Of a stretch of DNA of 16,725 bases, positions 12,249-16,725 are shown one piece after another. This DNA is from an uncultured Collinsella sp. (GTDB lineage: Bacteria; Actinomycetota; Coriobacteriia; Coriobacteriales; Coriobacteriaceae). How positions within the stretch are numbered: position 1 is the first letter of the stretch; each line of letters begins with the position of its first letter. The notes beneath the pieces were generated by a model. It was not told the origin of the DNA. It did no database searches and saw nothing but the letters and a program-made list of their open reading frames with translations. A program made the position numbers and the translations under genes. Where the stretch lies: assembly GCA_900765185.1 (NCBI GenBank), contig CAAFQT010000236.1:1-16725 (forward strand), given 5' to 3'.

Positions 12249-13578
12249 AGAGATGCCCCATCAGATCGGTGTGATACATGCCCGACAAAAACTCGTCGTT
12301 TGCCAGCACGTCGAGCTGAAGCTCGCTATTTTCGCTCACGCCCTCAATCACGAGCTCGCCCAGGGCCGAGCGCATCTTGCGAATGGCACCGTCACGCGTG
12401 GGCGCGCACACGATGAGCTTGCCGAGCATGGAGTCGTAGTACGGCGGAACTTTCGCTCCGGTAAACATGGCGGAATCCCAGCGCACGCGCGGACCACCCG
12501 GCACACGCAACGCGGTGACCGTTCCACATGACGGTAGAAAGTCCGGCGTTTCGGCATTGATGCGGCACTCCATGGCGTGGTTGCGGACCGGTACGTCCTC
12601 CTGCTCAAAGGGCAGAGGCTGGCCGGCAGCCACGCGCAGCTGCCACTTAACCAGGTCGGTATCGGTCACAAACTCCGTAACCGGATGCTCCACCTGCAAG
12701 CGCGTGTTCATTTCCATAAAGTAGAAATTGCCGTCATCTGAGTACAAAAACTCGATGGTGCCAGCGCCCTCATAGCCAACGGCACGAGCCAGGTCGCGCG
12801 CGGCCTTGTGCATGCGCGCGCGAATATCATCGCGTCCGTCGAGGCACGGCGCGGGGCTCTCCTCGATCAGCTTTTGGTTGCGGCGCTGCACCGAGCACTC
12901 GCGCTCGCCGAGCGAAAACACATGGCCCTGCTTATCGGCCATAATCTGTACCTCAACGTGATGCGCCGGCGCGACGAACTTCTCCATGTAGCACTCGCCG
13001 TCGCCAAAAACGGCCTCGCCCTCGGCACGCGCCTCGATGAACGCCTTTGCCGCATCTTCCACGCGCTCGACCTTGCGAATGCCGCGGCCGCCACCGCCTG
13101 CGCGCGCCTTGATGAGCACGGGGCAGCCGATGCGCTCAGCCTCGGCCGTCGCCTCCTCGGGGCTTTTGAGCAAATCGCAGCCCGGAACGATGGGCACGCC
13201 CGCCGCGGCAGCCGTTCGGCGTGCGGCGTCCTTGTCGCCCATGCTGTCGATGACCTCGGCCGAAGGACCGACAAACGCCAGACCGTACTCGTCGCAGTCG
13301 CGCACGAAGCTCGCCTTCTCGGAGAAAAAGCCATAGCCGGGATGAATTGCCTTAGCTCCCGACTTCACGGCACAGGTGAGCACGGCATCGTCGTTGAGGT
13401 AGCTCTCGGCAAGACGCGGGCCGCCGATGCAATACGCCTCGTCGGCAAGCTGCACGTGCAGCGCGTCCGCATCGGCCGTGGAATAAACGGCGACGGTCTT
13501 GATGCCCATATCGCGGCACGCGCGGATAACACGGACCGCGACTTCGCCGCGGTTGGCGATGAGCACTTTGTCGAACAT
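12235..13578 (-). CDS. accC: Acetyl-CoA carboxylase, biotin carboxylase subunit
   Basis: AccC carboxylates the biotin on AccB with ATP and bicarbonate. The 447-residue product has the ATP-grasp layout: MFDKVLIANRGEVAVRVIRA at the start, HPGYGFFSE (79-87), glycine loop GGGGRGI (161-167), HHVEVQIMAD (206-215), and the active-site stretch MEMNTRLQVEHPVTE (288-302). Key residues at K157, E289, N291 and R293 match the family by motif. The ATG at 13576-13578 with AAGGAAGG is right; the frame stays open upstream to 13797 but that part overlaps fabZ and is not coding. Ten bases separate it from fabZ, and it overlaps accDA. Confidence 0.97.
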   Translation of the reverse strand: MFDKVLIANRGEVAVRVIRACRDMGIKTVAVYSTADADALHVQLADEAYCIGGPRLAESYLNDDAVLTCAVKSGAKAIHPGYGFFSEKASFVRDCDEYGLAFVGPSAEVIDSMGDKDAARRTAAAAGVPIVPGCDLLKSPEEATAEAERIGCPVLIKARAGGGGRGIRKVERVEDAAKAFIEARAEGEAVFGDGECYMEKFVAPAHHVEVQIMADKQGHVFSLGERECSVQRRNQKLIEESPAPCLDGRDDIRARMHKAARDLARAVGYEGAGTIEFLYSDDGNFYFMEMNTRLQVEHPVTEFVTDTDLVKWQLRVAAGQPLPFEQEDVPVRNHAMECRINAETPDFLPSCGTVTALRVPGGPRVRWDSAMFTGAKVPPYYDSMLGKLIVCAPTRDGAIRKMRSALGELVIEGVSENSELQLDVLANDEFLSGMYHTDLMGHLYADE

Positions 13579-13588
13579 GAAGCCTTCC

Positions 13589-14011
13589 TTAACTTTCGTG
13601 CACGAGTGCAAAAGACATATCGGCGCGGCAGCAAACCTCACCGTTGACGCTCGCGGTACCCGTCGCAAAGCGGAACGGCCCGCGCGCACGCGTGATGGAG
13701 CACACCAGATCCACCGTGTCGCCCGGGCGCACCGGACGCTTAAAGCGCACCTTGTCCAGACTCGTGTAGAACGGCGTCGCGCCGCGCGCCTCCTCATCGC
13801 CCATCAGCAGCACGCAGCAGTTCTGGGCGAGCATCTCGCACTGAATCACGCCGGGGACGACCGGGTTTCCCGGAAAATGCCCCTGCAAAAAGTACTCGTC
13901 GCCCGTAATCGTGATCTTGCCGTGGGCCTCGTCGCCCACCAGCTCGGCTTCGTCGAGCAAAAGCATCGGCTCGCGATGCGGTAACAGCTTCTTGAGCTCT
14001 TCTTTGTTCAT
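13589..14011 (-). CDS. fabZ: 3-hydroxyacyl-ACP dehydratase FabZ
   Basis: FabZ removes water from 3-hydroxyacyl-ACP to give the trans-2-enoyl-ACP of the elongation cycle. The 140-residue hot-dog-fold protein has LLPHREPMLLLDEAE near the start and the signature HFPGNPVVPGVIQCEMLAQ, with catalytic His45 and Glu59. VRFKRPVRPGDTV is the later conserved strand. ATG at 14009-14011 with AGGTGA is preferred; a GTG at 14020 immediately after the accB stop would add three residues. FabZ rather than FabA is supported by glutamate in the signature and by the operon context. Confidence 0.96.
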   Translation of the reverse strand: MNKEELKKLLPHREPMLLLDEAELVGDEAHGKITITGDEYFLQGHFPGNPVVPGVIQCEMLAQNCCVLLMGDEEARGATPFYTSLDKVRFKRPVRPGDTVDLVCSITRARGPFRFATGTASVNGEVCCRADMSFALVHES

Positions 14012-14020
14012 GGATATCAC

Positions 14021-14494
14021 CTATCCGATCCTCATGAGGCAGCTGCCAAACTCCACGAGGTCGCCGTCGGCCACGCAGATCTCGAGCACCTCACCGTCTG
14101 CCTCGGCCGTCACCTCGTTGAGAACCTTCATGGCCTCGATGATGCAGAGGGTCTCGCCGGCCTTAACCTTGGAGCCCACGTGCACAAACGGCTCGTCGCC
14201 CGGCGCCGGGGCAGCATAGAAAACGCCGACCATGGGAGCGGTCACCTCGGTGCCCTTGAGTTCCGGTGCGGCGGCAGGCGCCTGCGCGGCGGGCTCCGGT
14301 GCGGCAGACGCGACTGTGGGAGCTGCAACCGGAGCGGCCATGGCGCTCGGCATAGGCATGGGCACGGCAACCGGCTGCGCTGCACTCGCGCGCTCGAGCT
14401 CGACGGCAGTGCCATCGGGCTCCTCAACACGCACGCGCGTGAGGCCGCGGTCCTCCATCACATCGGCTATCTCGGCAAGTCTTTTGGAATCCAT
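14021..14494 (-). CDS. accB: Biotin carboxyl carrier protein of acetyl-CoA carboxylase
   Basis: AccB carries biotin between the carboxylase (AccC) and the carboxyltransferase (AccDA). The 157-residue product has a short N-terminal domain (1-35), a long proline/alanine linker (about 36-80) that gives the arm its mobility, and a C-terminal biotinyl domain. The biotin site is EAMKVLNEV with Lys123. KGTEVTAPMVGVFYAAPAPGD is the conserved entry to the biotinyl domain. Its start is three bases after the fabF stop, with AAGGAG inside the fabF end, so translation is coupled. Confidence 0.97.
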   Translation of the reverse strand: MDSKRLAEIADVMEDRGLTRVRVEEPDGTAVELERASAAQPVAVPMPMPSAMAAPVAAPTVASAAPEPAAQAPAAAPELKGTEVTAPMVGVFYAAPAPGDEPFVHVGSKVKAGETLCIIEAMKVLNEVTAEADGEVLEICVADGDLVEFGSCLMRIG

Positions 14495-14497
14495 GCT

Positions 14498-15745
14498 CTA
14501 GCTCCTTGCATATCTACGCAGCGCGATGGCGGCGTTGTGTCCGCCAAAGCCCAGATTGGTCGAAAGCGCCCAGGTAAGGTCGGCGCGAACCGCGCGATTG
14601 GGCGTGTAGTCAAGATCGCAGGCGGGATCAGGCGTGTGGTAGTTAATAGTCGGGGGCACCACGCCCTGCTCAAGTGCCATGGCGCAGGCCATGACCTCGA
14701 TGGCGCCCGTGGCACCGATCATGTGGCCGGTCATCGACTTGGTCGACGAGACGTGCGCGGCGCGCGCCGCGTCCTCGCCGAGCGCTCGCTTGATGCCCGC
14801 CGTCTCGGACGAATCGTTGAGCTTGGTCGAGGTGCCGTGGGCGTTGACGTAGAGGCCTTCGGACGGTTTGACGCCGCCCTCGGCCACGGCCTGCGAAATC
14901 GCGCGGGCAATGCCGGTCGCCTCGGGATCGGGACTCGTGATGTGGTAGGCGTCATCGGTGTTGCCGTAGCCCACGACCTCGGCGTAAATGTGCGCACCGC
15001 GGGCCTGTGCGTGCTCCATACCCTCGAGCACGAGCACGCAGGCGCCCTCGCCCATCACAAAGCCGTCGCGGTTCGCATCGAACGGGCGGCAAGCCGTCGC
15101 GGGATCGGGGTTGGTGGTCAATGCGCGGCAGGACGTAAAGCCCGCAACGGCATCGGGAATAATTGCGGCCTCGGCGCCGCCGGCCAGGATTGCATCGGAA
15201 TAGCCGTGCTTGATGGCGCGGAATGCCTCGCCCACCGCATGGGCAGAAGTCGCGCAGGCGGTCACGACGGGCAGGGTCGGGCCTTTTGCCTTATGGCGAA
15301 TCGCGATGTTGCCCGATGCCATGTTGGGGATCATCATCGCGATCATGTAGGGCGATGCGCGACGAGGCCCGCGGTCGGCAATCGTATGGACGTTGTCGAC
15401 AAGCGTTTGCATGCCGCCCACGCCCGAGCCCACATAGACACCCAGGCGCTCGTGATCGACCGCGCCCTCAACATCGAGGCCCGCATCGTGCATGGCCTCG
15501 TCCGACGCCGCCATCGCAAACTGAACACAGGGGTCGAGATGCTTGGCGTTATGCTTGCCAAAGTACTCGTTGCCGTCAAAACCCTTGACCTCGGCCGCCA
15601 CCTTGACGGCAAATGCATCGGTATCAAAGTGCGTGATCGGACCGATGCCGCACGTTCCGGCGCACATGGCCGCCCAGGTGGCAAGCGCGGTGTTGCCGAG
15701 CGGCGACACGGCACCGATACCGGTGATTGCAACTCTCTGTTCCAT
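14498..15745 (-). CDS. fabF: 3-oxoacyl-ACP synthase II (KAS II)
   Basis: FabF condenses malonyl-ACP with acyl-ACP to lengthen the chain by two carbons. The 415-residue thiolase-fold protein begins MEQRVAITGIGAVSPLGN. The Cys-His-His triad is clear: TACATSAHA (C164), NAHGTST (H303) and STKSMTGHMIGA (H341), almost the E. coli positions. NLGFGGHNA near the C-terminus is the usual glycine-rich loop. ATG at 15743-15745 is best placed behind GAGGAG; another ATG lies one codon upstream and an in-frame TTG at 15763. Thirty-nine bases separate it from fabG. Confidence 0.97.
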   Translation of the reverse strand: MEQRVAITGIGAVSPLGNTALATWAAMCAGTCGIGPITHFDTDAFAVKVAAEVKGFDGNEYFGKHNAKHLDPCVQFAMAASDEAMHDAGLDVEGAVDHERLGVYVGSGVGGMQTLVDNVHTIADRGPRRASPYMIAMMIPNMASGNIAIRHKAKGPTLPVVTACATSAHAVGEAFRAIKHGYSDAILAGGAEAAIIPDAVAGFTSCRALTTNPDPATACRPFDANRDGFVMGEGACVLVLEGMEHAQARGAHIYAEVVGYGNTDDAYHITSPDPEATGIARAISQAVAEGGVKPSEGLYVNAHGTSTKLNDSSETAGIKRALGEDAARAAHVSSTKSMTGHMIGATGAIEVMACAMALEQGVVPPTINYHTPDPACDLDYTPNRAVRADLTWALSTNLGFGGHNAAIALRRYARS

Positions 15746-15784
15746 CATGGTCTCCTCATCCAAGCCACTTAACCGGCTTGCTTT

Positions 15785-16558
15785 CTACATCGCCATTCCG
15801 CCGTCGACACGTATGACTTCGCCCGTAATGTAAGCAGCCGCATCGCTCGCTAAAAAGCGCACCACACCGGCCATCTCCTCGGGCTGCGCCATACGCTTAA
15901 GGGGAATCTGGTCCTCGGTTGCCGCACGCACCTTCTCCGAGAGCTTTGCCGTCATATCCGTCTCGACAAACCCGGGGGCGACCGCGTTCACTCGTACGCC
16001 GCGGGGCGCAAGCTCGCGCGCCACCGCCTTGGTCAGGCCGATCACGCCCGCCTTTGAGGCAGCGTAGTTGGCCTGACCGGCATTGCCCATCAGGCCCACG
16101 ACCGAGCTCATATTGACAATGCAGCCGCCACGCTGGCGCATAAAGGTCTTGGTGAGCGCGCGCGTCATATTGAATGTTCCCTTGAGATTGACATCGAGCA
16201 CGCGGTCGAAAGCGCCATCGCTCATGCGCATGAGCAGGCCATCGCGGGTGATGCCGGCGTTGTTGACGAGCGCCCAAATGGAGCCAAAGTCGCTCAGGAC
16301 CGCCTCCACGCATGCGTTGACGGCAGCGGGGTCGGCCACGTCGCATTGATATGCGCGCGCTGTGGCACCAGCGGCCTCGCAGGCTTCGCACGTCTCGCGC
16401 GCCGCATCGACGCTACCGGCATAGACGACGGCGATATCAAAGCCGTCCTGCGCCAAGCCAACCGCACAAGCGCGGCCGATACCGCGCGAGCCGCCCGTGA
16501 CCAGTGCCACGCGACGTAAGTCGTTGCTCTCGAGCGCGCCGTTGTTCAAGTTGCCCAT
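15785..16558 (-). CDS. fabG: 3-oxoacyl-ACP reductase
   Basis: FabG reduces 3-oxoacyl-ACP to 3-hydroxyacyl-ACP with NADPH. The 257-residue short-chain dehydrogenase has the nucleotide loop TGGSRGIG (21-28), NNAG (99-102), and the Ser-Tyr-Lys set S152, Y165, K169 (ANYAASKAG). VNAVAPGFVETDMT and the C-terminal ITGEVIRVDGGMAM are FabG hallmarks. About 13 residues precede the usual start (MGNLNNGALESND), but the ATG at 16558 has a good AAAGGA site and no better internal start is seen. It follows fabD by 30 bases. Confidence 0.96.
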   Translation of the reverse strand: MGNLNNGALESNDLRRVALVTGGSRGIGRACAVGLAQDGFDIAVVYAGSVDAARETCEACEAAGATARAYQCDVADPAAVNACVEAVLSDFGSIWALVNNAGITRDGLLMRMSDGAFDRVLDVNLKGTFNMTRALTKTFMRQRGGCIVNMSSVVGLMGNAGQANYAASKAGVIGLTKAVARELAPRGVRVNAVAPGFVETDMTAKLSEKVRAATEDQIPLKRMAQPEEMAGVVRFLASDAAAYITGEVIRVDGGMAM

Positions 16559-16588
16559 GTCATTCCTTTCGGGTTACAGCCCTGTGGA

Positions 16589-16705
16589 CTATGCGAGCTC
16601 GTCGGCAATAGCTGCGACCTGCTCGGCCGTTTCGCACGAATACACGCGAACGTCGCTCAACGTACGCTTGACCAGGCCGGACAGCGATTTGCCGGGGCCG
16701 ACCTC
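16589..16705 (-). CDS. fabD: Malonyl-CoA:ACP transacylase, C-terminal end only
   Basis: Only the last 38 codons are present, cut by the contig end. The translated piece begins EVGPGKSLSGLVKRTL, the characteristic C-terminal block of FabD (EVGPGKVLTGLxKR in E. coli), and ends in a TAG stop at 16589-16591. FabD transfers malonyl from CoA to ACP. Its place before fabG is standard in type II fatty-acid clusters. Bases beyond 16705 are adapter and must not be translated as part of this gene. Confidence 0.9.
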   Translation of the reverse strand, partial: EVGPGKSLSGLVKRTLSDVRVYSCETAEQVAAIADELA

Positions 16706-16725
16706 AGATCGGAAGAGCACACGTC
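16706..16725. other. Illumina TruSeq adapter remnant (not genomic)
   Basis: The final 20 bases, AGATCGGAAGAGCACACGTC, are identical to the start of the Illumina TruSeq read-1 adapter. They follow directly after genuine fabD sequence. This is untrimmed library sequence at the contig end. Confidence 0.97.

Noticed and set aside
11034..12416. 460-codon plus-strand open frame opposite accDA
   Set aside because: It mirrors the codon pattern of the certain carboxyltransferase gene and has Arg/Ala/His-rich composition without domains.
13579..13797. N-terminal extension of accC
   Set aside because: It overlaps fabZ in another frame; the family start MFDKVLIANRGE has its own ribosome site.
14180..15772. 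530-codon plus-strand open frame opposite accB and fabF
   Set aside because: Antisense of two genes with complete catalytic motifs; no family features in the translation.

Overview
The window is bacterial, GC-rich and almost entirely coded on the minus strand. Everything points to a Collinsella-like member of the Coriobacteriia (Actinomycetota): actinobacterial-type ribosomal proteins, a dissociated (type II) fatty-acid synthesis cluster, a single fused accD-accA gene, and short intergenic palindromes with a GGGACA core. The genus is inferred from these traits, not from a search. Both ends cut through genes, and the last 20 bases (16706-16725) are Illumina adapter, so this is a whole contig from a short-read assembly.

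Layout from left to right; all genes read right to left. At 1-575 lies the N-terminal part of a Gfo/Idh/MocA-type oxidoreductase. A 466-base gap follows. It holds a phased run of GCGCA boxes, an exact 26-bp direct repeat, and the terminator of the ribosomal operon. At 1042-6821 are twelve ribosomal protein genes in S10/spc order: rplC, rplD, rplW, rplB, rpsS, rplV, rpsC, rplP, rpmC, rpsQ, rplN, rplX. The usual first gene, rpsJ, is absent, and the cluster stops with a strong terminator after rplX where rplE would normally follow. Three non-coding stretches in or before this operon (before rplC, between rplW and rplB, between rpsQ and rplN) can fold into stem-loops, and two of them share a 26-bp motif.

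At 7083-7259 is a very strong inverted repeat: 49-bp perfect arms, a 67-nt loop, and a second hairpin inside the loop. It separates the ribosomal operon from a histidine phosphatase and a cation diffusion facilitator (7290-9110), which form a two-gene unit with a recognisable promoter. Next comes a lone PTS EIIC permease (9269-10483), bracketed by two 35-bp copies of a palindromic repeat.

From 10524 to the right end is the fatty-acid cluster, transcribed fabD-fabG-fabF-accB-fabZ-accC-accDA. It supplies acetyl-CoA carboxylase (biotin carrier, biotin carboxylase, fused carboxyltransferase), malonyl transfer (FabD), condensation (FabF), ketoreduction (FabG) and dehydration (FabZ). The enoyl reductase, ACP and FabH are not in the window and probably lie beyond the truncated fabD. 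Gaps of 3-26 bases or overlaps show that these genes form one operon.

No wholly new protein system was found. The best leads are non-coding: the giant hairpin, the repeated ribosomal leader motif and the repeats around the PTS gene.
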